The translations under genes and the position numbers were made by a program. A model generated the notes under the pieces. It had not been told where the DNA came from. It saw nothing but the letters and a program-made list of their open reading frames with translations, and made no database searches. Of a stretch of DNA of 64,000 nt, positions 30,432 to 38,528 are shown piece by piece. The DNA is from Verrucomicrobiia bacterium (GTDB taxonomy: Bacteria > Verrucomicrobiota > Verrucomicrobiia > Limisphaerales > Pedosphaeraceae). Location: positions 124,001 to 188,000 of the forward strand of contig DATAUW010000041.1 of assembly GCA_036268055.1 (NCBI GenBank), given 5' to 3'. Within the stretch, counting starts at the first letter, position 1. Each line of letters begins with the position of its first letter.

Positions 30432-31949
30432 TTATTTCCCCGCCGTAACCATCGGAAAATTATCCGTGCGAAACGGCGTCGCCGGCAACCCATCGCGATT
30501 CCACAAATTCACCACCGGACAATCCGCCCATCCATAACGCACCGCGACCGGATGCGCCACCTCCGGCGAACTCACAATCACTTTGTCTTTTCCATCAATA
30601 ACTGCGTTCGCCCAAACGAATTTGTGGTCCTCACCACAAATCGCGAACCCTTTCAGTTCCCCATCGCGCGTTTCCAATCCATGCCCCGCGCTTGTGAAAC
30701 TCACGATGGCCTTGTCTCCCCGCACCTTTAGCTTCTGGTAAATCGGCCCCGAATAAACGATTCGTTCGCCATACGCAATTCCCTGCGCCGCCAGCGCCAG
30801 CCGATCACCGACCGGTTCTTTCTTCGTCGGATGAATATTATCCGGGTTGCCGACATCGGTGATGACCACCTCGCCCACCTTCGGCAAAATTTGAGTCGAA
30901 TAAAGTTGCGCCTCGCGCAATTCCGCCCAGGCACTCTCCGCAGGCTCGTTTTTAATCCGCTGAAACGGCGCCAGCTGCACCAGCAGAAATGGAAAATTGC
31001 CCTCACGCCAATCCGCGCGCCAGTTGCGGATCATGTCGGGAAACAAAGTCCGGTATTGTTCCGCGCGACCGGCATTCGCCTCGCCCTGATACCACAACGC
31101 CCCGCGAATCGTATAGTTCGTCAGCGGCGCGATCATGCCGTTGTAAAGCTCCGCCGGTTTCCACGGCTGGCCCGGGGGCCGCTTTTCAAATGTGACCTGA
31201 TTCTTTTCCGCCTCGGCCTTCTCAGTTTTATATTTTGCCAGGGCCACTTCGTACCGTTTTCCTTGCGGCGTATAAGTATCCAAAATCTCCTTCTTATAAC
31301 GCGGATTATTCTCCAACATATCCTGCCGCATCCAAACTTCCGCCGGCGAACCACCCCAGTAAGTTCCGATCAATCCCACCGGCACTTTTCGCGCCCTCTG
31401 CAAATCCCGCCCGAAATAATAGGCGACCGCGCTGAACCATTGCGCCGAATTCGGACTGCAAACCTGCCACGAACCTTTGACATCATTCGTCGGCTCATCC
31501 AGCCGGCTCTTGGCCACCAGGAAAAGCCGGATCTGCGTGTTCGTCGCGGCGATAATATCGTTCGTGACTTCATAGGAATTCCTCAACGCGAATTCCATAT
31601 TCGATTGGCCGCTGCAAACCCAAACCTCTCCCACCACCACGTCGTCGAACTGAATCGAATTCTTGCCCGCGACCGTCAACACGCCCGGACCGCCCGCCTT
31701 CATCTTTTTCAGCGATACCATCCACTTCCCATCCTTCGCGACCGTTGTCGCTTTCTGCCCGCGAAACGTCACCGTCACCTTCTCGCCGTCATCCGCCCAG
31801 CCCCAGATATTGACCCTTTCACCCGCCTGCAAAACCATGTGATCGCCAAAGATCGCCGGCATTCGCACCTCCGCGCGCGCGAGCGTTGCCGTCAAAATTC
31901 CAATCGCCAGGCACAGCCAGGCCTTCAAGGACTTTTTATTTTGGATCAT
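30432..31949 (-). CDS. Sialate O-acetylesterase, secreted
   Basis: 505 residues with a signal peptide (1-26, ending TLARA). An N-terminal beta-sandwich is followed by an SGNH-type esterase domain with the nucleophile in CSGQSNMEFAL and a C-terminal Asp/His in DVGNPDNIHPTKK. The family removes acetyl groups from sialic acid or, in plant-polymer degraders, from other sugars. Lies 34 bp after an LptF/LptG permease gene on the same strand and may be co-transcribed with it. Confidence 0.9.
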   Translation of the reverse strand: MIQNKKSLKAWLCLAIGILTATLARAEVRMPAIFGDHMVLQAGERVNIWGWADDGEKVTVTFRGQKATTVAKDGKWMVSLKKMKAGGPGVLTVAGKNSIQFDDVVVGEVWVCSGQSNMEFALRNSYEVTNDIIAATNTQIRLFLVAKSRLDEPTNDVKGSWQVCSPNSAQWFSAVAYYFGRDLQRARKVPVGLIGTYWGGSPAEVWMRQDMLENNPRYKKEILDTYTPQGKRYEVALAKYKTEKAEAEKNQVTFEKRPPGQPWKPAELYNGMIAPLTNYTIRGALWYQGEANAGRAEQYRTLFPDMIRNWRADWREGNFPFLLVQLAPFQRIKNEPAESAWAELREAQLYSTQILPKVGEVVITDVGNPDNIHPTKKEPVGDRLALAAQGIAYGERIVYSGPIYQKLKVRGDKAIVSFTSAGHGLETRDGELKGFAICGEDHKFVWANAVIDGKDKVIVSSPEVAHPVAVRYGWADCPVVNLWNRDGLPATPFRTDNFPMVTAGK

Positions 31950-31983
31950 GCCTCAGGGTTGCATAAAAAAATTTGTCTGCCAA

Positions 31984-33141
31984 TCAAATCCCTTTGTTCG
32001 CCCGCCAAAGCATCACCGCCCCGGCCGTCTGGAAAATAAAATTCGGCAGCCACATGATCAAGTATGGCGCAAACTCCGCGTGCGTTTGCAGCGATTGGCC
32101 AAGAATCAAAAAACTGTAATAAACCAGTACCAACAATAGCGCCATTGCGATGCCAATATTCGTCTCCCGCCGATGTGCGCGAATCCCCAGTGGAATCCCC
32201 ACCAGCGTAAATCCAAAACACGCGAACGCGCTCGCCACTTGCCGATGAATTTGCACGCGCACTGGCATCGTGACATCCTGCCGCATCTGTTCCAATTCAT
32301 GTTTCTGTTTGCGCAGCGAATCCACATCGCGATTCGTCACCGTACCGATGCTGAACCGCTGTTCCAGCTCGCGCAACTCCGCTTGCAGTTGCTCAAACGT
32401 CATGTCACTGACACGAATATCGTTGTTCTTATTGGTTGAACCGATGTTCATGGTCATCGTGACTTTTCCCGGTTCGCCCGGACTCCAGACATTATTCAGC
32501 AACTGAAGATAATGCGGATTAAGCAGGTTCACGATGATTTGCTGGTTGGTCGTCTCGACCGTGCCGCGCTCCGCCTTGATCGTCATGTCGGTGTTGCCAT
32601 TCGTATTCGCGCGGGAGACATAGACATCCTCAAGATGTTGCCCGTCGTTGCGTCCGATGAAAAACATGTAAGGCGGAAAATCCTTTACGTAGCGTCCTTC
32701 CGGCAGGATTGCGGACGTCACCTTCAATCCCATGTCGCGCAGCAAAGTCTTATAAGCAATGCGGCATTCCGGCGCGATCTCCATGTTGATCCACGCGCTC
32801 AACCCGCACAACAGCAAGCTCAATATAAGTATCGGCGTGACCAGCGCCACGAGGCTGATGCCACTCGAGCGCACCGCCGTCAATTCCTGGTCCGCGCTGA
32901 ATCGCCCGAACACTAGTAACGCCGCCGTCAACATCCCCATCGGCAGCGCGAACACCAGCACGAACGGAATCAACAGCACAATCGCCTCGCCCACACCCGC
33001 GAGCGTGGCCTGCCGATTGATCAGCAGCGCCATGATTTCCTTCAAGACATTGCCGAGCAGCAACACGAACGTGAACACCACCACCGTCATCAACAGCGTG
33101 GCCATGACCTGTCGCAAAAGATACCAATGCAACGTCTTCAT
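31984..33141 (-). CDS. LptF/LptG-family permease
   Basis: 385 residues. Several transmembrane helices at the N terminus (MATLLMTVVVFTFVLLLG and VLLIPFVLVFALPMGMLTA) and C terminus flank a periplasmic beta-jellyroll (~residues 130-270), the LptF/LptG layout. SADQELTAVRSSGIS is the conserved cytoplasmic coupling loop. The protein should be the membrane part of the LptBFG exporter that extracts lipopolysaccharide from the inner membrane, which implies an outer membrane. Only one of the two paralogues is in the window, so F and G cannot be told apart. Promoter side contains repeats. Confidence 0.9.
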   Translation of the reverse strand: MKTLHWYLLRQVMATLLMTVVVFTFVLLLGNVLKEIMALLINRQATLAGVGEAIVLLIPFVLVFALPMGMLTAALLVFGRFSADQELTAVRSSGISLVALVTPILILSLLLCGLSAWINMEIAPECRIAYKTLLRDMGLKVTSAILPEGRYVKDFPPYMFFIGRNDGQHLEDVYVSRANTNGNTDMTIKAERGTVETTNQQIIVNLLNPHYLQLLNNVWSPGEPGKVTMTMNIGSTNKNNDIRVSDMTFEQLQAELRELEQRFSIGTVTNRDVDSLRKQKHELEQMRQDVTMPVRVQIHRQVASAFACFGFTLVGIPLGIRAHRRETNIGIAMALLLVLVYYSFLILGQSLQTHAEFAPYLIMWLPNFIFQTAGAVMLWRANKGI

Positions 33142-33172
33142 GTGCTGAACATACCCGCGTGAACACTCGTGT

Positions 33173-33206
33173 GGAAGTGCGGAGTGCGGAACGCGAAATG
33201 CGGAAA
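33173..33206 (-). repeat. ATTCCGCACTCCGC-type dispersed repeat, intergenic copy
   Basis: Read on the minus strand it shows CCGCATTTCGCGTTCCGCAC then TCCGCACTTCC. The same repeat type appears within the helicase coding sequence at 41951-41990. Confidence 0.55.
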
Positions 33207-33246
33207 TTTTCCGGAGGCGATGACTGTGATTAATGTCATCGCGCCA

Positions 33247-33340
33247 AGTCCCGCAGGGACGGCAGATCTTAGCCCAGCAATTTATTGCTGGGTTGAATTC
33301 GCTTCAAACCAAGTCCCATCGGGACGAAAGAAATTCCCGA
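33247..33340. repeat. Three-hairpin REP-like element, copy 1
   Basis: Order: GTCCC-GCA-GGGAC, then GGCAGATCTTAG, then CCCAGCAAT-TT-ATTGCTGGG, a ~20-bp spacer, and GTCCC-ATC-GGGAC followed by GAAAGAAATTCC. A second copy at 39402-39492 shares nearly every position. Repeated short hairpins in intergenic DNA are typical of REP/BIME elements mobilised by RAYT transposases; no such gene is in the window. Confidence 0.85.
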
Positions 33341-33391
33341 GATGAAAGCGCGGGTGAGACGCCCATCGTAATTAACGCGGGCGCGAAGTTT

Positions 33392-33802
33392 TTACCCGCG
33401 CAAAGACTTCCACGGTTCTTCGTCAAAAACATCCACCGTCGCGGGACCTTCGCTTTGCGCCGGCGAAAGAATGGCGAGAAAATCTAAAGTGTCCGGCCCG
33501 ATATTATAAGTGCCGTGAACGATATCCGCCGCCAGATACACAGAATCACCCGGCTTGAGGATGCGCTTTTCCTTATCCACCCATTGCTCCGCCGTGCCCG
33601 ACAAAATGTAGAGAATCTCCTCCATGCGCGGGTGCCGATGAAATTTGTGCGCCTGTCCCGGCGGCATTTGGACCCGCACCATCAGCAGATTCGTGTCCTT
33701 CACCAGGTCGGGACGGCAATGCCAAAGATGCGCGCCACGATCCAGTTTCTCCACCACGGTTTCCTGCGACGAAACAAATTTCCACACCGGATTCGGATTC
33801 AT
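33392..33802 (-). CDS. Cupin-domain protein
   Basis: 136 residues, single cupin barrel. Metal-binding residues are in the first motif (HKFHRHPRMEEILYILSG) and second motif (GDSVYLAADIVHGTYN). Many such small cupins bind metal ions or small acids; the function is not predictable. It lies on the minus strand 83 bp after a small membrane protein gene and upstream of the repeat-containing leader of lptF. Confidence 0.85.
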   Translation of the reverse strand: MNPNPVWKFVSSQETVVEKLDRGAHLWHCRPDLVKDTNLLMVRVQMPPGQAHKFHRHPRMEEILYILSGTAEQWVDKEKRILKPGDSVYLAADIVHGTYNIGPDTLDFLAILSPAQSEGPATVDVFDEEPWKSLRG

Positions 33803-33885
33803 AATCAGATTTAACGGCCAGAAAATTAATCGAACACTTGCGGAAAGTAAATTCTCCTGAATCGAAAACCCCTATTGGAACCCAC

Positions 33886-34041
33886 TCATTTCCCCGAGCG
33901 GTTTGGCTCCTCGTCTTTCACCGGCTTGACCAATCCCCGCCGCTCCAACTCCTGCCTCCGCGCGTGAGCTTCCCTATAGCGAAGCCCAACAAAGAGCACC
34001 GCCAGCGCCACCCCGATCATCAATACGATCAAAAATGCCAT
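33886..34041 (-). CDS. Small single-pass membrane protein, 51 residues
   Basis: Too short for usual ORF lists. The frame encodes MAFLIVLMIGVALAVLFVGL (one hydrophobic helix) followed by a basic, charged tail rich in Arg/Glu (RYREAHARRQELERRGLVK) and ends with TGA. The helix-then-positive tail follows the expected membrane topology. An alternative start is ATG 34047, two codons upstream. No clear ribosome binding site. It is on the cupin gene's strand and may share its transcript. No family recognised. Confidence 0.5.
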   Translation of the reverse strand: MAFLIVLMIGVALAVLFVGLRYREAHARRQELERRGLVKPVKDEEPNRSGK

Positions 34042-34157
34042 AGGCATCAAACCGAAGAGATACGATTATTTTGAGTCGAGAGCGCATTCCTGTATAAATC
34101 TAGGATGCCCCAAAATCTGAAATTGTTCCACACAAATTCAGCGCAGTCTGACCGCCT

Positions 34158-34179
34158 CTTAAAGCACCACGCACAGTCG
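34158..34179. repeat. 22-bp direct repeat, left copy
   Basis: CTTAAAGCACCACGCACAGT plus CG, repeated exactly at 34271-34292 (start-to-start distance 113 bp). Confidence 0.85.
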
Positions 34180-34270
34180 GAAGGGCGCCTCTTGACACTA
34201 CCCCGAGATAAAGCTCTGCCAACGCCACCTTGCCATTCGGAGGCAGTGCGCGGATGCGCCCCGACCACCC

Positions 34271-34292
34271 CTTAAAGCACCACGCACAGTCG
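34271..34292. repeat. 22-bp direct repeat, right copy
   Basis: Exact copy of 34158-34179, placed 10 bp before the hairpin repeat at 34303. Confidence 0.85.
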
Positions 34293-34302
34293 AAACCCAC
34301 GC

Positions 34303-34350
34303 ACTTCTCATTAACCCCACGCTTCAGCGCGGGGATTCCGCCGTTCCTCA
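34303..34350. repeat. Dispersed hairpin repeat, copy 2
   Basis: ACTTCTCATTAACCCC then CCCCACGC-TTCA-GCGCGGGG, and a degenerate second half (ATTCCGCCGTTCC). It shares the lead sequence and TTCA loop with 29491-29552, while the stem sequence differs in a compensated way. Confidence 0.7.
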
Positions 34351-34501
34351 ACCATCACTATATAGAGCGAAGCGAGTCTCGCCCCAGGGCGAGCTACCGC
34401 CTTGCCCCTGCACCTGATACCTCTCGAAAACACCCTTATCAAAAAACCCTCTCCTTCAAATTCATAACCTACCGCCGTTTTAACAAAACGCCTCCGCTTC
34501 T

Positions 34502-34540
34502 GAATCCGTGCTCAATCGGTGTTCCATCCGTGGCCAAAAT
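34502..34540. repeat. ATCCGTG-type dispersed repeat, copy 1
   Basis: Three imperfect ~12-bp units: ATCCGTGCTCA, ATCGGTGTTCC and ATCCGTGGCCAAAA. A related copy ends at 60030. Confidence 0.6.
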
Positions 34541-34662
34541 TCCTCTCCACATTTTCCATTGGTCAGCCTTGCTCTGGTTAGGTAATTTCCCCTGCGCCGT
34601 TTGAACTCACGACTCACGCACAGTTGCGATTCCGAGCGGCGCCGAACGAAAGTTGATTAACA

Positions 34663-35919
34663 ATGGAACAGTCCGCGATTCCTGGTTTTAGATTTGTCCC
34701 GCGCACCGGCGTCATTTATGTGATGCACGAAGCCGCGCAATTTGGCTTTCATTACGACGATCCCCAATGGGCCAATCTCGGCCAGGGCTCGCCCGAAACC
34801 GGCGCACTGCCCGATGCCCCCGCGCGCCTCCAAACGCTCACCATCCCCGCGAACACGCTACAATATTCTCCCGTCGCCGGGCATCGCGACTTGCGCCAGG
34901 CCGTCGCCGACTTTTACAACACCACTTTTCGCCAGGGCAAAAAATCCCTCTACACCTGCGATAACGTCAGCATCGCCAGTGGCGGACGCCTTGCGCTCAC
35001 CCGCCTCGCCAGCGCGCTTGGCAATATCAACATGGGCCACTTCATCCCCGACTACACCGCGTATGAAGAATTGCTCAGCGTCTTTCGCGCCTTCACGCCG
35101 ATTCCCATTTTGCTCGATGCCGAGTCCGGTTACAAAATTCCGCTCGCCACGTTAAAAAAAGAAATTCTTGGCCGCGGTTTAAGCGCGCTGCTCGTGAGCA
35201 ATCCCAGCAATCCGACCGGCCAATTAATTGAAGCGGAAGAATTGCGCGCCTGGTGCGGCCTCGCGCGCGAGTGCCAATGCTCCTTCATCATTGACGAATT
35301 TTATTCGCATTATCTTTATCATCGCACCGCCGAAAAATCACACATGGTTTCCGCCGCCGCGTATGTCGAGGATGTCGAAACCGACCCGGTCATCATCGTG
35401 GATGGATTGACAAAAAATTGGCGCTATCCCGGCCTGCGCATCAGTTGGACGCTTGGGCCGAAAATCGTGATCGAAGCCATTGCCAGCGCGGGCTCATTCC
35501 TCGACGGCGGCGCAAACCATCCGTTCCAGGGCATCGCCGCCTCGCTGCTCGACCCGAAATTGGCCGAGCAGGAAACCGCCGCCATCCAAAAACATTTTTC
35601 GGTCAAACGCGATTTCATGCTCGCGCGCCTCAAAGCGATGGGCATCACCGTCGAAGCCGAACCCGCCGGCGCATTCTACGTCTGGGCAAACCTTTCCAAC
35701 CTCCCCAAACCGCTCAACGACGGCATGACTTTCTTCCGCGAAGCGCTCAAAGAAAAAATCATCATCGTGCCCGGCGTTTTCTTCGACGTAAACCCTGGCA
35801 ACCGCCGCATGCACGGACGCTACACAAATTATTGCCGCATCAGCTTCGGCCCCGAAATGAAGCGTCTGGAAACCGGCATCACCGGCCTCGAACGAGTCAT
35901 CGCCAAGTTTCGTAAGTAA
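34663..35919 (+). CDS. PLP-dependent aminotransferase (fold type I, class I/II)
   Basis: 418 residues. NLGQGSPETGALP at the N terminus, the pyridoxal-phosphate-binding segment SNPSNPTGQ, the Asp/Tyr pair in IIDEFYSHYLYH and the Schiff-base lysine in GLTKNWRYPGLR identify an aspartate-aminotransferase-fold enzyme. The C-terminal Arg (YCRISF) would bind the substrate carboxylate. The donor amino acid cannot be inferred. The repeat region precedes it and the AT-rich ankyrin gene follows 35 bp later. Confidence 0.9.
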   Translation: MEQSAIPGFRFVPRTGVIYVMHEAAQFGFHYDDPQWANLGQGSPETGALPDAPARLQTLTIPANTLQYSPVAGHRDLRQAVADFYNTTFRQGKKSLYTCDNVSIASGGRLALTRLASALGNINMGHFIPDYTAYEELLSVFRAFTPIPILLDAESGYKIPLATLKKEILGRGLSALLVSNPSNPTGQLIEAEELRAWCGLARECQCSFIIDEFYSHYLYHRTAEKSHMVSAAAYVEDVETDPVIIVDGLTKNWRYPGLRISWTLGPKIVIEAIASAGSFLDGGANHPFQGIAASLLDPKLAEQETAAIQKHFSVKRDFMLARLKAMGITVEAEPAGAFYVWANLSNLPKPLNDGMTFFREALKEKIIIVPGVFFDVNPGNRRMHGRYTNYCRISFGPEMKRLETGITGLERVIAKFRK

Positions 35920-35954
35920 GAGACTCAATTTTTGGTTGCCGGTAGAGTATCGCT

Positions 35955-36467
35955 ATGCCTATTGAAAATAAAAACGAAAACCTTTTTTACGCAATCTCAC
36001 ATTTGGATAAAAATGAAGCGATTAGACTTATAGAAGATCGCGCGGAAATCAATGGGCTCACTGATGCGGGAGACAGTGTTTGGTCAATCATAATATCGAG
36101 TGGAATTGACGCTGTGAAACTAGCATTAGACCTCGGTGCCAATATTAACAAATTGGACAATAACTCACATGGCCCTTTGTATTGGACAATATTTTCACCA
36201 GAAAGCGCTGGGGTGGCAGAATTTTTATTCTCGAAGGGTGTAAAATTTGAAGAACCTTCGCGTGCAGATAAATTCAATCTTTTTCACACAGCAGCACAAG
36301 CGGGCAACAAAAATATTTTAGAAGTATTTTTAAGGAATGGTCCAGCCGATTTATTGATGCAACCTAACTGTATGGGCAAAAACCCTTCAGAAGAAGCCCT
36401 TCATGCCGGGAAAATAGATTGTGCTCGGCTGATCGGAAAACATCTCAGTTTGATGTCCAACTGCTGA
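35955..36467 (+). CDS. Ankyrin-repeat protein, AT-rich gene
   Basis: 170 residues made of about four ankyrin-like units, for example VKLALDLGANINKLDNNSHG and FNLFHTAAQAGNKNILEVFL. There is no signal peptide, so it is probably a cytoplasmic protein-interaction module; the partner is unknown. Codon use is much more A/T-ending than in the neighbours (AATATTAACAAATTGG and similar), suggesting recent acquisition or low expression. Such small ankyrin proteins often serve as immunity or adaptor proteins, but no toxin gene is adjacent. Confidence 0.8.
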   Translation: MPIENKNENLFYAISHLDKNEAIRLIEDRAEINGLTDAGDSVWSIIISSGIDAVKLALDLGANINKLDNNSHGPLYWTIFSPESAGVAEFLFSKGVKFEEPSRADKFNLFHTAAQAGNKNILEVFLRNGPADLLMQPNCMGKNPSEEALHAGKIDCARLIGKHLSLMSNC

Positions 36468-36704
36468 CTTTTTTTTAATAATGAATTACTATTACGACAG
36501 CGCGGTCATTGAAAAAAGTTTGAAAGTCTGATCGAAAAGATCGTCCTTAGAGAGAATGAAACTGTATCCTCCTCGTATTGCTTTCTTGTAAGAAAGTATG
36601 CAAAAGCCAACAGTGCTTAGAGCCAGTTGAAAGGCTTTAACTGAAAAAAGTGCGACGCACCTTCTTCTGACCTTCTTTGCTTTTCATCCGCACTCACTCC
36701 AAAT
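36468..36704. other. AT-rich intergenic stretch, no gene seen
   Basis: About 240 bp of AT-rich DNA between the ankyrin gene and the glnA terminator. No open frame with recognisable content, no repeat shared with other parts of the window. Confidence 0.5.
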
Positions 36705-36744
36705 TGAAAAACAAAAACGGCGCGGACCATTAAGTCCGCGCCGT
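36705..36744 (-). terminator. Terminator of the glutamine synthetase gene
   Basis: Minus-strand ACGGCGCGGAC pairs with GTCCGCGCCGT (11 bp, 6-nt loop, 36717-36744), followed by TTTTTGTTTTTC. It lies about 20 bp after the stop codon. Confidence 0.92.
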
Positions 36745-36765
36745 CATGTTTAAAATCTCTGGCGA

Positions 36766-37791
36766 TTACTTGGTCGGAACCGTCGCAATCGTCTGCAGGA
36801 TGCGGCTGGCGATCTTGTACGGATCACCCTGCGAGTTCGGACGGCGATCTTCCAAGTAACCCCGGTAATCATTATTGACAAAGCTGTGCGGCACACGCAC
36901 CGACGCGCCACGGTTGGCGATGCCATAGTTGAACTTGTCAATGGACTGCGTTTCATGCAGGCCCGTCAGGCGCAGATGATTGTCCGGCCCGTAAACGGCG
37001 ATGTGTTCGTTCTTGTACTTGTCGAACGCCGCCATCAGTTTCTCGAAATATTTCTTGCCGCCTTTTTCGCGCATGTAAGTCGTCGAGAAATTGCTGTGCA
37101 TGCCCGAGCCGTTCCAATCCACGTCCACGCCCAGCGGTTTGCAATGCCAGTTGACATCCACGCCGTAGGTTTCGCACAGGCGCATCAACAGGTAGCGCGC
37201 CATCCACATCTGGTCGGCCGCGGTCTTGGAACCCTTGCCGAAGATCTGGAATTCCCACTGGCCCTTGGCCACTTCGGAATTGATGCCTTCATGATTGATG
37301 CCGGCGTCCAGGCAGACTTCCAAATGCTTTTCGACAATTTCGCGGGCGATGCAGCCCACGTTCTTGTAACCCACGCCGGTATAATATTCACCCTGGGGCG
37401 GAGGGAAACCGCCGCCTTTGGGGAAGCCCAGGGGAGCGCCGTCCTTGTAAAGGAAATATTCCTGCTCATAGCCGAACCAGGCGCCGGGATCGTCCAAAAT
37501 GGTCGCGCGGCTGTTGCTCGGATGCGGGGTCTTGCAATCGGGCATCATGACTTCGCACATGACGAGCACGCCGTTCTTGCGCGTGGAATCGGGATAAACC
37601 GCGACGGGCTTGAGCATGCAATCAGAACTGCGGCCTTCGGCCTGGCGGGTCGAACTTCCGTCAAAGCCCCAGAACGGCAACATTTCGAGCGTGGGAAAAG
37701 TATCAAATTCCTTGATTTGAGTTTTGCCGCGGAGGTTGGGCACGGGTTGATAGCCGTCGAGCCAGATATATTCTAATTTGTATTTCGCCAT
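36766..37791 (-). CDS. glnII: Type II (eukaryote-like) glutamine synthetase
   Basis: 341 residues, the length of GSII; GSI would be ~470. [36 protein letters not shown] and [13 protein letters not shown] are GSII segments with metal, ATP and ammonia-site residues. It makes glutamine from glutamate and ammonia. There is no adenylylation-site loop of the GSI type, so regulation should differ. It is a single-gene unit with a strong terminator. Type II enzymes occur in eukaryotes and in some bacteria such as rhizobia, actinomycetes and PVC-group members. Confidence 0.94.
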   Translation of the reverse strand: MAKYKLEYIWLDGYQPVPNLRGKTQIKEFDTFPTLEMLPFWGFDGSSTRQAEGRSSDCMLKPVAVYPDSTRKNGVLVMCEVMMPDCKTPHPSNSRATILDDPGAWFGYEQEYFLYKDGAPLGFPKGGGFPPPQGEYYTGVGYKNVGCIAREIVEKHLEVCLDAGINHEGINSEVAKGQWEFQIFGKGSKTAADQMWMARYLLMRLCETYGVDVNWHCKPLGVDVDWNGSGMHSNFSTTYMREKGGKKYFEKLMAAFDKYKNEHIAVYGPDNHLRLTGLHETQSIDKFNYGIANRGASVRVPHSFVNNDYRGYLEDRRPNSQGDPYKIASRILQTIATVPTK

Positions 37792-38141
37792 GTGCGTAAT
37801 TTTGTTTTTGATTTAGCTTCGTATCACGAGAGTAAAAACAAGCAGCCGCTTGTATTGCAATCGGATGTTTCCATCATCAGCAGAGACGATGCCAAATTGC
37901 AAGCGCTTTGCTTTCGCCAATTCAAAAAAAAATGTATTAATGCTTGGCCATCAAATATTTCGACAATCATGGATTTTACACATCGAAGACTTTCTTCCGG
38001 TAAATTTTCTGTTCACATTTGCCCATGCTGTTCAAAAATAATCTTTGAAAATGTCGTCACACATTTCCTCGCTGCAAACCAGCTTTTCAATTCACTTCGG
38101 ATGCGCCATGCTCCGGCGTCGCGCGGCTCGCGGCTATTATT
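37792..38141. promoter_or_regulatory. Divergent intergenic region between glnII and the kinase-like gene
   Basis: 350 bp, AT-rich near glnII (TTTTGTTTTTGATTTAG), where the glnII promoter should lie. A plus-strand open frame crosses the region but its product resembles nothing. On the minus strand TTGGCGAAAGCAAAGCG has GG and GC at sigma-54 spacing but a poor -12 half, so I do not call a promoter. Confidence 0.4.
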
Positions 38142-38528
38142 ATGTTGAAAGTCAAAGACACTCTGCGCTCGACCGTGAATCTCACCTTCGATGGCCGCGT
38201 AATCAAAGCCTACCACGGACCCGACGCTGAAAAGCGCTTCACGCATGAAGTCGAAGTGTTGCGCTTTCTCGAGGCGAAGGGCTGCACTTTCGTCCCGCGC
38301 TTGCTCGAAGCGGACGAAAAACGCCTGCGCATCATCACGACGAATTGCGGCACGCGCGTCGAGCATCTCGATGAAAAACGCACGAAGGAATTATTCGCCG
38401 AACTGGAAACCTTCGGCGTTCGCCACGACGATCCCGATGTCCGCAACGTCACCTATCGCCAATCCGATGGCCGCTTCTGTCTCGTGGATTTCGAGTTCGC
38501 CACCTTGCTGCCAAAACATCACTCATGA
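38142..38528 (+). CDS. Minimal kinase-fold protein (128 residues), overlaps PP2C gene
   Basis: A very short protein that still shows kinase landmarks in order: Lys22 in GRVIKAYHG (ATP lysine), Glu36/Glu38 in FTHEVEVLRFL (alphaC), hinge-like RIITTNCG (63-70), catalytic loop H95-x-D97 with Asn102 (HDDPDVRN, matching HxDxxxxN) and metal-binding D116-F-E in CLVDFEFA. It resembles APH/Kdo-kinase/Bud32-type small kinases, but only ~25 residues separate hinge and catalytic loop, and almost nothing follows DFE, so most of the C lobe is missing. The stop overlaps the PP2C start by 4 bp (ATGA), indicating coupled translation. Activity is untested; it may be a pseudokinase or regulator. Confidence 0.65.
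   Translation: MLKVKDTLRSTVNLTFDGRVIKAYHGPDAEKRFTHEVEVLRFLEAKGCTFVPRLLEADEKRLRIITTNCGTRVEHLDEKRTKELFAELETFGVRHDDPDVRNVTYRQSDGRFCLVDFEFATLLPKHHS

Larger units (their letters stand above)
34042..34662. other. Repeat-rich intergenic region
   Basis: 621 bp without a credible gene. It contains a 22-bp direct repeat (34158-34179 and 34271-34292), the hairpin repeat at 34303-34350 and an ATCCGTG-type repeat at 34502-34540. Two overlapping minus-strand frames here share DCAWCFK-like peptides only because of the direct repeat. The last ~60 bp should hold the promoter of the aminotransferase gene. Confidence 0.6.

Noticed and set aside
34047-34351. Two overlapping minus-strand frames encoding DCAWCFK-like peptides
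   Set aside because: The shared peptides result from the 22-bp direct repeat; no domain, and the region is repeat-derived.
37880-37930. Possible sigma-54 promoter for glnII
   Set aside because: GG and GC spacing fits on the minus strand but the -12 half is AAGC rather than TTGC, and no enhancer-binding protein gene is nearby.
37792-38148. 118-codon plus-strand frame in the glnII/kinase-like intergenic region
   Set aside because: No ribosome binding site, no recognisable motif, and it covers the region where the glnII promoter should lie.
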